This document shows, piece by piece, positions 26,058 through 34,028 of a stretch of 37,908 bases of DNA (within the stretch, counting starts at the first letter, position 1; each line of letters opens with the position of its first letter). The notes beneath the pieces are model-generated. The model worked only from the letters and a program-made list of their open reading frames with translations. It had not been told where the DNA came from and did no database searches. The translations under genes were made by a program, and so were the position numbers. This DNA is from Nostoc sp. T09 (GTDB lineage Bacteria > Cyanobacteriota > Cyanobacteriia > Cyanobacteriales > Nostocaceae): contig NZ_MTAV01000199.1 in assembly GCF_002154695.1 (NCBI RefSeq), forward strand, positions 1 through 37,908. The letters are read 5' to 3'.

Positions 26058-28822
26058 AATCTTTAAGGTTATTGACATGGCTTGATGTGAGAAGAACTAT
26101 TTCCCGCAAAACAAACTATGGTAGTAAATTCCCAGAGGGAGTAGTAAGAATTCGCTGTTTTTCTGATGCTTTGGAAATTGGTATTAGTAATGAAGAAAAC
26201 AGAGTTAATGCAGAGAATGCTTTAAAAGAATGGTTTGGCGATTGGTATCAGGAAGACGAGTCTATTATTGAGCTTGACCTTGGTAATGCTACATTGCCAG
26301 TAGAATTTATCCCTGAGGAAGCATCTACAATTGAGATTTTTATACGTCCATTTTGGGAAGAAATTGCTTATATTGACAGTGATATTGAAGAAGAAAGAGT
26401 CATTCAAAAAACGATTGTTTTTCCCCACGCATATACTAATAAACCTAATTTAATAGCTTTCTATTCTTTTAAAGGTGGTGTTGGTAGAACTCTAAATTTA
26501 GCAGCACATTATTTTGCTTTGCTAGATAGAGCTAAAGAATTAGATAAATCTATTACTATATTAGTTATCGATGCTGATTTAGAAGCACCAGGTCTTACTT
26601 ATTGGAATCGCATAGAAAAGCAACAAGCAGCAGTTTCTTTTATTGATTTTCTTGAAGTATATCACTATTCTCCTATTGAAAGAGAACAAACACTTTCATT
26701 ATTTGCTAGAGAAGTTAAAAAATCTCTGAAAAATGAAGGGAAGTCAAATGTTTATTTTTTACCTGCCTGTCTTGATGATGAACAGTTACTAGATACACCT
26801 ATCTTACCTGAAAATTTAGTCAGAAGTCCTGATGGAACTTGGGAGTGCGGTAATGCTATTCATCTTTTAGGTGAAGCTGTTGGTGCAGATTATGTGTTTA
26901 TTGATTTGAGGGCTGGCTTGAGTGAAATATCCAGTCCCATAATTTTTGATCCCAGAATTCAGCGTTTTTTAGTTACTACAATCAACGACCAGTCAGTAAG
27001 AGGTATCAGTCTTGTTCTTGAACAAATTGGTAGAGTCGCGCCACCAGAGGAAAGAGTAGATAACGAAAAATATTATGATCCCTCTTTAATCGTTAATATG
27101 CTAACACCAGAATTGAAATCATTACCAGCAGTAGAAGATGCATTGGTAAGATTGCAATCTGCTTATTTACAGTCAGATAAAGATAATATATATTCTACGA
27201 GGTTGGATAGTAAAGAAACTTATTTTGCCCAAGAATTACTTTATATTAATAACTGGGAAGAAGCACGCTCAAAATTAAATGCAACTTCAATGATGGCAAT
27301 TGCTAAAGAGTGGGCAGAAGGACAATTGCTAAGTAATATTATTGAGCAACCAAAGTCAAAATCTCCAGAAGATACAGATATACTTGCACAGGTTCGCCGA
27401 CTTAGAGATGTATGCCAGCTATACGAATATGCTGAAGAAGGACAAGGAGAAGACTTATTAGTAACAGAACCTTTGAAAAACTTAGCAACTAATTTTAGAA
27501 ATGAATTGCCTCGTGTAGTATCAATTGGAGCTAAGGGTGCAGGTAAAACTTTTAACTATATTCAGTTATCACGCTTTAAATATTGGGAAAGATTTTTAAA
27601 TCGTATAGATAATAAACAACAAGAACTAGATTCAATAACGCATATCTTTCCTATGCTACAATCTAGAAACATTAAAAATAATGCCAAGATTGTCATCAAC
27701 GAAGCTAGAAGTGAAGTCCTATCAGTCTTGGGTGATAATATTCCTGAGTTTTTGCCTTCGGAGTATGAGGGTAGAATTAAAAAAGCAATTGCGACTGCAA
27801 ATTGGAGTGAACCAGAATGGACAGAGTTTTGGATTAGTGAAATAGCAAGAGTTATAGGTATTAATCCTGACGCAGAAAGTTCTAAGAACCTTAGCAGTAT
27901 CAATAGTGAATTAAAAAACAAAGGATTACGAATTATATTTTTATTTGATGGTTTAGAAGATATTTTTCCCAATATTTCTTCTAATAATCAAGAGAAAATA
28001 GCATTAAAAGCTTTAATAGATGATCTGCCAAACAGATTATCGGAAATTAGACAGTCTAATCTTGGCGTAATAATTTTACTACGCCGTGATTTTTTGCGAT
28101 ACACAATCACTCAAAATTTAAAGCAATTTGAAAACCTTTACCGTTCTTACGATTTATCTTGGGATCAAGATTATTTTTTACGGTTAGTTTTTTGGATATG
28201 CAGCGAAGCCGAAGTCATAGGTGCAGAGAAAACGAAAATTGACAGTTTAAGCAAAGAGGATCTGACAGAGCAACTACAAAAGCTATGGGGTAAAAGGTTA
28301 GGATCAGATAATGCTAAAGAAGCTTATACAGCTTCTTGGATATTTGCGGCTTTAACAGATTTTAACGGCAGACTTCAGGCGCGAGATATTGTCCGCTTCT
28401 TGTACCATGCAGCAGATATTACAGTAAATAGAGCTAAAGAAGTGCAATTTGAAAAGTGGTCTACCAGCCGCCTTTTACCACCTGAAGCAATCCGCCGCGC
28501 ACTTAAACCATGTAGCGAAAAGAAAGTAGAAGAAGCGAAAGAGGAATATCCAACGTTTAAAGTATGGGTTGAGGACAGTCTTCCTAAATATACCCCTGAG
28601 CAACGGAAAATTCCATTTGCTGTAGAACAATTTGATATGGATCAACAAACGGTGAGAATGTTAGTAGATATGGGGGTTATCTACGAAGATACAGAAAAAG
28701 AAGATGTAGCGCGATTTTACATGCCAGAAATCTTCCGTGAGGGTTTAGGTTTTTCAGGTAAAGGAGCGAGACCTCGGATAGTGGTGTTAAAACGTAAGGT
28801 ATTGGGGAAAGGGATTTTATAA
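26054..28822 (+). CDS. Dual P-loop NTPase: KGGVGR-type ParA-like module plus STAND/AAA-like module
   Basis: Large soluble protein of 922 residues; function unknown. Residues 1-125 form a domain I do not recognise. The next module is ParA/MinD-like (SIMIBI class) with a deviant Walker A, SFKGGVGRT (K140 to T146): the signature Lys K140 is kept but the usual phosphate-contacting Lys is Arg145. It has VIDADLEAPGLT (171-182), YVFIDLRAGLSEIS (280-293) and LVTTINDQSVRGI. A second, classical P-loop follows, GAKGAGKT (492-499), with Walker B IIFLFDGLED (627-636) and a VIILLRRDFLR strand (672-682) as in STAND/KAP-type ATPases. The C-terminal 240 residues look helical, with a possible winged-helix end (QQTVRMLVDMGVIYED). 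One 60-base row in it (27601-27660) has 18 G+C against 27 in a recG row (24361-24420). It ends just before the convergent ABC-2 permease gene. Confidence 0.75.
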   Translation: MKSLRLLTWLDVRRTISRKTNYGSKFPEGVVRIRCFSDALEIGISNEENRVNAENALKEWFGDWYQEDESIIELDLGNATLPVEFIPEEASTIEIFIRPFWEEIAYIDSDIEEERVIQKTIVFPHAYTNKPNLIAFYSFKGGVGRTLNLAAHYFALLDRAKELDKSITILVIDADLEAPGLTYWNRIEKQQAAVSFIDFLEVYHYSPIEREQTLSLFAREVKKSLKNEGKSNVYFLPACLDDEQLLDTPILPENLVRSPDGTWECGNAIHLLGEAVGADYVFIDLRAGLSEISSPIIFDPRIQRFLVTTINDQSVRGISLVLEQIGRVAPPEERVDNEKYYDPSLIVNMLTPELKSLPAVEDALVRLQSAYLQSDKDNIYSTRLDSKETYFAQELLYINNWEEARSKLNATSMMAIAKEWAEGQLLSNIIEQPKSKSPEDTDILAQVRRLRDVCQLYEYAEEGQGEDLLVTEPLKNLATNFRNELPRVVSIGAKGAGKTFNYIQLSRFKYWERFLNRIDNKQQELDSITHIFPMLQSRNIKNNAKIVINEARSEVLSVLGDNIPEFLPSEYEGRIKKAIATANWSEPEWTEFWISEIARVIGINPDAESSKNLSSINSELKNKGLRIIFLFDGLEDIFPNISSNNQEKIALKALIDDLPNRLSEIRQSNLGVIILLRRDFLRYTITQNLKQFENLYRSYDLSWDQDYFLRLVFWICSEAEVIGAEKTKIDSLSKEDLTEQLQKLWGKRLGSDNAKEAYTASWIFAALTDFNGRLQARDIVRFLYHAADITVNRAKEVQFEKWSTSRLLPPEAIRRALKPCSEKKVEEAKEEYPTFKVWVEDSLPKYTPEQRKIPFAVEQFDMDQQTVRMLVDMGVIYEDTEKEDVARFYMPEIFREGLGFSGKGARPRIVVLKRKVLGKGIL

Positions 28823-28863
28823 TGCGTTTTATTTTCATTTCACTTGTCCATAATGCATTCATG

Positions 28864-29988
28864 TCAACTCAGTTGGCGGCGAAATTGGTTAATGCTGATG
28901 GATAACAACAATGTAGCAAAGAATAAAAGTGCGATCGCATGAGTCCAAAGTACTTCTAATCCTACACCTTTAAGTAGTATGCCTCGCACAATCTCTATAT
29001 AATGACGTAGCGGATTCAGTAGTGACAAATACTTAAAGAATATCGGCATACTTTCAATGGGAGAGATAGCCCCAGAAAGTTGAATCAAGGGTAAATTAAT
29101 AAAAAATGATGTCAGCACAACTTGCTGCTGAGTACGGCAAACTGTAGCCAGCATAATCCCAATGCCAATTCCGACAAATAAATAGAGTCCTGATAAAGCT
29201 AAAAAAAGTGCAGCATTGCCGCGAAAAGGGACGCTGAAAATCAATCTTCCTATAGTTAGAGCCAAAATTACATCGCCCATTAACAGCACAAATAGCGGCA
29301 CAATTTTAGCTAGTAATATCTCCCAAGCTTCTGCTGGAGTCATTAACAGTTGTTCTAGAGTTCCTGTATCTTTTTCCCTGACAACTGTTACTGAAGAAAC
29401 TAAAGAACTAATCAGCGTTAAAACTAATCCTAAAACGCCTGGAATGAAGAACCAACTACTCCGCAAGCCTGGATTATAAAGAAAAGTCGTTTGTGGTGTA
29501 ATTAATGGTGGGGCTTGATTAGATGACAAGCGGCGACTAAATTGATTAATCATCTGATTTAGATAACCTTGAGCAATACCAGCAGTATTGGCATCTACTG
29601 CGTCTATCAAAATCTGCACCTCGCCAGATTTGTCTTCTGATAAATTACGTTTAAAATCAGGCGGGATGATTAAACCTGCTGTAATTTTTCCTTGCCGTAC
29701 TTGCTCACCTAAATCTTGAGTATTAAATAAATATTTTTCTAGTGTAAATACTTTATTAACTGTTAAAACAGAAACTAACTCTCTACTTTCATAACTATTG
29801 GCATAATCGACAACTCCTAATTTGAGATAGTGTACATCTGGATTGAGAGCAAAGCCATAAAGTAGCATTTGAATTGTCGGGGGAATTATTAATAATACTA
29901 ATGTTTCCTTACTTCGTAAGATTTGGCGAAATTCTTTTATTGCTAAACTCCAAAATCGGCTATTCAATAAAGCTTGAATCAATTTCAT
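28864..29988 (-). CDS. ABC-2 type permease (YbhR/YhhJ-like), exporter subunit
   Basis: Membrane subunit of a multidrug or lipid-type ABC exporter; 374 residues. One N-terminal transmembrane helix (about 31-50, LVLLIIPPTIQMLLYGFAL), a large extracytoplasmic domain (about 51-175) and five further helices give the ABC2_membrane_3 layout. FFIPGVLGLVLTLISSLVSS and VREKDTGTLEQLLMTP are the expected cytoplasmic coupling region and its preceding helix. It is the last gene of the minus-strand exporter operon and pairs with the other permease (30701-31840). It converges on the dual NTPase gene. Confidence 0.9.
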   Translation of the reverse strand: MKLIQALLNSRFWSLAIKEFRQILRSKETLVLLIIPPTIQMLLYGFALNPDVHYLKLGVVDYANSYESRELVSVLTVNKVFTLEKYLFNTQDLGEQVRQGKITAGLIIPPDFKRNLSEDKSGEVQILIDAVDANTAGIAQGYLNQMINQFSRRLSSNQAPPLITPQTTFLYNPGLRSSWFFIPGVLGLVLTLISSLVSSVTVVREKDTGTLEQLLMTPAEAWEILLAKIVPLFVLLMGDVILALTIGRLIFSVPFRGNAALFLALSGLYLFVGIGIGIMLATVCRTQQQVVLTSFFINLPLIQLSGAISPIESMPIFFKYLSLLNPLRHYIEIVRGILLKGVGLEVLWTHAIALLFFATLLLSISINQFRRQLS

Positions 29989-30016
29989 GGTTATTTGATA
30001 TTACCTAGATGACATA

Positions 30017-30631
30017 TCAGGTGCTTAGTATACCAACTAGAATTTTAATTAACTCAGGTAATTCTTCTGGTACTCGATATAATTTAAAGTCTTCAGTTAT
30101 CTGTTTCTCTTGACGTTGGTAGGTAACAAATCGCCAATCTTCACCCGTAGTTACTGCACCGTAAAGGATTGGTGTATCTGAATTTATCCACTGATCAAGT
30201 GCAATTAATTCAACTGCTAATTGTGTAAACCCTCTACTTAAATCTGCTTGTTTAGCTTTAATTACTAACAAACCCTTACCTTTATCAATGTAGTAATCTA
30301 AGCTACCTTTGAATTGCTCGCTAACATTAATAGAATACTCAATATTTAATTGGGTTTGTGCGATTTCACAGACTTCTAGTAGTATAGGTGCGATAATTGC
30401 TTGTTTACGTGCATCTTCGCTCAGTAACTTGACACGTCGGAGGTTACGTTCAATCACTCGCTGTAATTCTTCGATGCGGTTGGGGGTAGATTCTGCTATT
30501 GGTAATTGCAACCGTTCACGTTCATACTTACAACCTAGTTCAGCCAGAATATCTTCTGGGGAAAATGGAAGTTCAAAATATTTGCTAAATGTATAGCTTT
30601 GTCCGGGTTGAATAATTCGAGGACGACTCAT
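30017..30631 (-). CDS. PD-(D/E)XK-like hypothetical protein inside the exporter operon
   Basis: Soluble protein of 204 residues of a type common in cyanobacteria and usually left hypothetical. It has SYTFSKYFEL near the N terminus, a basic helix (RIEELQRVIERNLRRVKLLS), then a core resembling the restriction-endonuclease fold: FKGSLDYYIDKGKGLLVIKA (108-126) and FTQLAVELIALDQW. D112 would be the first acid; the D/E-x-K position reads K125-A-K127, so the usual glutamate is lysine and the site is probably inactive. It lies between two ABC-2 permease genes, 28 bp from one and 69 bp from the other, so it is likely co-transcribed with an exporter it has no obvious link to. Confidence 0.6.
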   Translation of the reverse strand: MSRPRIIQPGQSYTFSKYFELPFSPEDILAELGCKYERERLQLPIAESTPNRIEELQRVIERNLRRVKLLSEDARKQAIIAPILLEVCEIAQTQLNIEYSINVSEQFKGSLDYYIDKGKGLLVIKAKQADLSRGFTQLAVELIALDQWINSDTPILYGAVTTGEDWRFVTYQRQEKQITEDFKLYRVPEELPELIKILVGILST

Positions 30632-30700
30632 AATAATTTACAGTCTTGAATTTTTTTAAATAATAGACAGTGAGTTAGCCGTTCCGCCTTGTTGTACTAG

Positions 30701-31840
30701 CTAATCAGATAACTGCATTCGCCTTAATATACGACGTGCGGCATTAAAAAGTAAGAATCCTAGAATAATTAGCATCATTACAGAAAACCAAACACCTGGC
30801 CATCCAGTGCCGCGCACGTAAGCATCGCGAGTAATTTCAATATAATAACGTGCTGGAATTACAGCAGAAAAAAGAGATAGTGGAAAAGGGATATTACTGA
30901 TTGGATAAATAAATCCAGATAGTAGTAAAGCCGTTAAGAAGCCTAACAATGCTACAGCTTGCACAGCAGAGTTTTGGTTATTTACCCGTACACCAATTAA
31001 TAAACCAAACATAACGCTATCTACTAAGAATAGTAACGTGCTTATGAATAATGGTGTTACCTCTACTGCAAATGTTAATTGCCAAATTATTGCACTCATT
31101 ACCGTAATCAATAAAGCTTCGCTAATTCCAATCAGTAGGTAAGCTAAGCCTTTTCCTAATAACAGTTCTTCGGCACTGAGACTAGAGGCATAAACTTGTA
31201 ATATTGTCCCCTTTTCTTTTTCTCGTACCATTGCAACTGCTGTTAATAATGATGGATAAATCCATAAAATAACTGCGTAAACACCAGGCACAATGTATAA
31301 AGATTCTTTTCTTCCTGGGTTAAACCAAAGGCGGATATGAGCAATGACTTTATCAAAAGAGGATTGTAAACCTGAATCTCTTAAGAAAAATATTGTTGTT
31401 GCCTGAATACTATTTTTGATAATCCGTGCATTATTAACATCAGTCCCATCTACTAAAATTTGTAAGTCAGTAGGTAATTCTGATTTAATTCGACGGCTAA
31501 AGTCTGGTGGAATCACCACAGCAGCTTTTGCAAGTCCTTGATCAATAGCTGCTTGTGGATTTTGAAATTCTGGATTTTGGTTAGAAGTAAAAAGGGAAAA
31601 TTTAAAATTATGAATTGGCTCAAACTGATTAGTGGCAAATAAGCGCTCTATATAGGAACGACTAAGAGGACTGTTATCAAAATCTTGGATAAATAAAGGA
31701 ATATTTTTAGATTCAAGTCGAATCACAAAACCAAAAATAATTAAGGTCATAAATGGCAAGAGAAATGCCAGCGCTAAGGAAAGGCGATCGCGCCGAAATT
31801 GTGCTAATTCTTTGCGACATTGAGATAAAATTCTTTTCAT
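30701..31840 (-). CDS. ABC-2 type permease (YbhS-like), exporter subunit
   Basis: Second membrane subunit of the exporter; 379 residues. The layout matches the other permease: helix near 21-41 (LSLALAFLLPFMTLIIFGFV), a long extracytoplasmic domain (IRLESKNIPLFIQDFDNSP onward), then YIVPGVYAVILWIYPSLLTA and VREKEKGTILQVYASSLSA before further helices. The C-terminal motif RYYIEITRDAYVRGTGW resembles HYIEIVRGILLKG of its partner. The start ATG is the last AATGA of a tandem heptamer cluster (31841-31905) that fills the gap to the ATPase gene. Confidence 0.9.
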   Translation of the reverse strand: MKRILSQCRKELAQFRRDRLSLALAFLLPFMTLIIFGFVIRLESKNIPLFIQDFDNSPLSRSYIERLFATNQFEPIHNFKFSLFTSNQNPEFQNPQAAIDQGLAKAAVVIPPDFSRRIKSELPTDLQILVDGTDVNNARIIKNSIQATTIFFLRDSGLQSSFDKVIAHIRLWFNPGRKESLYIVPGVYAVILWIYPSLLTAVAMVREKEKGTILQVYASSLSAEELLLGKGLAYLLIGISEALLITVMSAIIWQLTFAVEVTPLFISTLLFLVDSVMFGLLIGVRVNNQNSAVQAVALLGFLTALLLSGFIYPISNIPFPLSLFSAVIPARYYIEITRDAYVRGTGWPGVWFSVMMLIILGFLLFNAARRILRRMQLSD

Positions 31841-31905
31841 TGGTCATTGGTCATTGGTCATTGGTCATTGGTCATTTGTTATTTGTCATTGGTCATTTGT
31901 CCTCC
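31841..31905. repeat. Heptamer repeat cluster at the ATPase-permease junction
   Basis: Five near-perfect TTGGTCA units in tandem followed by TTTGTTA/TTTGTCA variants. It covers the stop codon of the ATPase gene and reaches the start of the permease gene. Confidence 0.88.
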
Positions 31906-33824
31906 TTGTCTTCCTGTTCCTCGGTGCGTTGCACTATGCCAATGAAGGAATCTTCGAGAGAAAAGGGAATAGGTCGCAGGGAATGAATATTTATATCATT
32001 TGTTTGGAAAATTGAGCGAATAAGGGGAATATCGGAGTTTGGATGATCGAGAACTAGGTGTAGGCGATCGCCAAAAATTGATACTCGCCAGGGTGCTAAC
32101 TGTGTTTTAAGTAAATTAGAGGCATCTTGAGTTTTATCAGTAACTATCTCTATCAACTGACCGGGTTGAGCAGCTTTAATCTCACTCGGTGAACCTTGAA
32201 CTACTATTTCACCTGCTACCATAAACCCCATGCGGTTACACTGTTCTGCTTCTTCTAAATAATGGGTTGTTACCAGAACTGCTGTTCCCGATCTGGCAAA
32301 CTCATTAATTAATCGCCAAAATTGACGCCGCGCTAAGGGGTCTACACCTGATGTTGGTTCGTCTAGAAATAAAATCTCTGGCTCATGCATTACTGAAGCA
32401 CCAAAGGCTACTCGCTGCTTCCATCCTCCTGGTAGTTGTCCGGTGAGCATGTTTTCTCTACCAACTAAGCCACAAGTTGCTAGTACCCAATCAATTTTGC
32501 CGCGGCGTAATTGCCTCGGCACACCATAAACCCCACAATAAAATTCTAGATTCTGGATAATAGTTAAATCATCGTAGAGTGTAAATTTTTGGCTCATGTA
32601 ACCAATGCGTTTTCGCAGAGCACTACTACGCAAATTTTGAGTTTGTCCAGCCAAGGAAATTTTTCCTGAGGTTGGTTCTAGCAATCCGCAGAGAATCTTA
32701 ATTGTAGTTGTCTTACCTGCACCATTCGCTCCTAGTAACCCATAAATTTCGCCATAGCGAATTTCTAAATCTACACCTTTAACTGCTTGGAAGTCGCCAA
32801 ATACTTTTCTTAGTTGATTTGCACCAATAGCAATCTCTCCCCTAACCCCGCCATTATTCAGCCGGGAACGAGGAAAAGAAATAAATTCTGGGTCGTTACC
32901 AGATGCACGTAGGCGGATAACAAAAACGTTTTCTAGAGTTGCATCCGCAGTTTGAATGTTGTCAAGTGGTAGTTGCTTTTGAGCAAAAATTTTCTCAACT
33001 GTGGCTGTGGCTGCTAGTGCATCTTTTACCAACACATCTAATCTATCGCCAAAGGTTTGGACATCGACAATTGATGTTTGGGTATTATTTATTGCTTCGT
33101 GTAATACTTGTTCAGCGGCTTCAATGCGATCGGTGCGCACTTCTAAACGTTGTAAACCTAAACTTTCGCGTAACTGGAAAAGAGTACCAATTTGCTGAAT
33201 CTGTCCCTCGTACATTAAAGCAATACGATCGCACCTTTCGGCTTCATCTAAATAAGGGGTGGCTACAACTACCGTAACTCCCTCAGCTGCGATCGCAGCC
33301 AGAACATCCCAGAATTCCCGCCGCGATACCGGGTCAACACCTGTCGTCGGTTCATCCAACAACAAAATTTCCGGTTGGGAAATCAACGCACAGCACAAAG
33401 CTAATTTCTGCTTCATTCCACCGGAGAGACGACCAGCCAAGCGATCGCCAAATTTCTCTAAACTCATTAATCGTAAGTATTTATTGCGACGCTGCACAAA
33501 AATCTTCTCAGGGACTTCACGCAAGCCAGCACTATAACGCAGATTTTCATCAATGCTGAGGTCGAGATAAAGAGAGAATTGCTGTGTCAGATAACCAATA
33601 TATAAACGAGCATCACGCGGAGGTTTGCCTAAAATCTGGATTTTGCCAGCTGATGCTTCCATCACCCCACCCAAAATGTGGAATGTCGTAGTTTTTCCGG
33701 CACCATCAGGGCCGATTAAGCCAAAAATTTCTCCCTGCTTGACGGCAAAATCAATTCCCTTAACGGCAACTAATTTACCGTAGCGTTTGTTTAAGCCCTC
33801 CACTTGAATTACAAAATTGGTCAT
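31893..33824 (-). CDS. Double ABC ATPase of the exporter (YbhF-like)
   Basis: Two fused nucleotide-binding domains in one 643-residue protein, driving the two-permease exporter. First domain: Walker A GPDGAGKTT (38-46), signature LSGGMKQKLALC, Walker B ILLLDEPTTGVDP. Second domain: Walker A GANGAGKTT, signature LPGGWKQRVAFG (Pro replaces the usual Ser), Walker B ILFLDEPTSGVDP. Each ends with a C-terminal extension typical of the family. It is 195 bp downstream of the membrane-fusion gene and overlaps repeat DNA at both ends: the first codons (MTN) lie in one heptamer cluster and the stop in another. Homologues with the same gene set (YbhG-F-S-R) export toxic compounds; the substrate here is unknown. 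Confidence 0.92.
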   Translation of the reverse strand: MTNFVIQVEGLNKRYGKLVAVKGIDFAVKQGEIFGLIGPDGAGKTTTFHILGGVMEASAGKIQILGKPPRDARLYIGYLTQQFSLYLDLSIDENLRYSAGLREVPEKIFVQRRNKYLRLMSLEKFGDRLAGRLSGGMKQKLALCCALISQPEILLLDEPTTGVDPVSRREFWDVLAAIAAEGVTVVVATPYLDEAERCDRIALMYEGQIQQIGTLFQLRESLGLQRLEVRTDRIEAAEQVLHEAINNTQTSIVDVQTFGDRLDVLVKDALAATATVEKIFAQKQLPLDNIQTADATLENVFVIRLRASGNDPEFISFPRSRLNNGGVRGEIAIGANQLRKVFGDFQAVKGVDLEIRYGEIYGLLGANGAGKTTTIKILCGLLEPTSGKISLAGQTQNLRSSALRKRIGYMSQKFTLYDDLTIIQNLEFYCGVYGVPRQLRRGKIDWVLATCGLVGRENMLTGQLPGGWKQRVAFGASVMHEPEILFLDEPTSGVDPLARRQFWRLINEFARSGTAVLVTTHYLEEAEQCNRMGFMVAGEIVVQGSPSEIKAAQPGQLIEIVTDKTQDASNLLKTQLAPWRVSIFGDRLHLVLDHPNSDIPLIRSIFQTNDINIHSLRPIPFSLEDSFIGIVQRTEEQEDKEDK

Positions 33825-33885
33825 TTGTCATTGGTTATTTGTCATTTGTCATCTGTCATTTGTCATTGGTTATTGGGCAAAAAGG
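33810..33885. repeat. Heptamer repeat cluster over the ATPase gene start
   Basis: TTGGTCATTTGTCATTGG-type units in tandem, including the complement of ATGACCAAT that encodes the ATPase start. It continues into a G-poor C-rich tract (33921-34019). Confidence 0.82.
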
Positions 33886-33920
33886 CAATATTCATGCATG
33901 GTTTCTTCCCATCTCCCTTG

Positions 33921-34028
33921 TCCCATTTCTCCCCACACTCCCCACCCTCTCCCACACTTCCCGCCCTTCCCACACTCCCCACCCTCTCCCACACTCCCCA
34001 CACTCCCCCCACTCCCTCATCACTTCCC
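33921..34028. repeat. C-rich (G-rich on minus strand) simple tract with long direct repeat
   Basis: About 100 bp with almost no G on the plus strand. A perfect 27-bp unit occurs at 33932-33958 and again at 33969-33995 (offset 37 bp). The membrane-fusion gene's stop codon (34020-34022) lies in the tract edge. On the transcribed strand it makes a G-rich RNA segment between two exporter genes. Confidence 0.85.
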
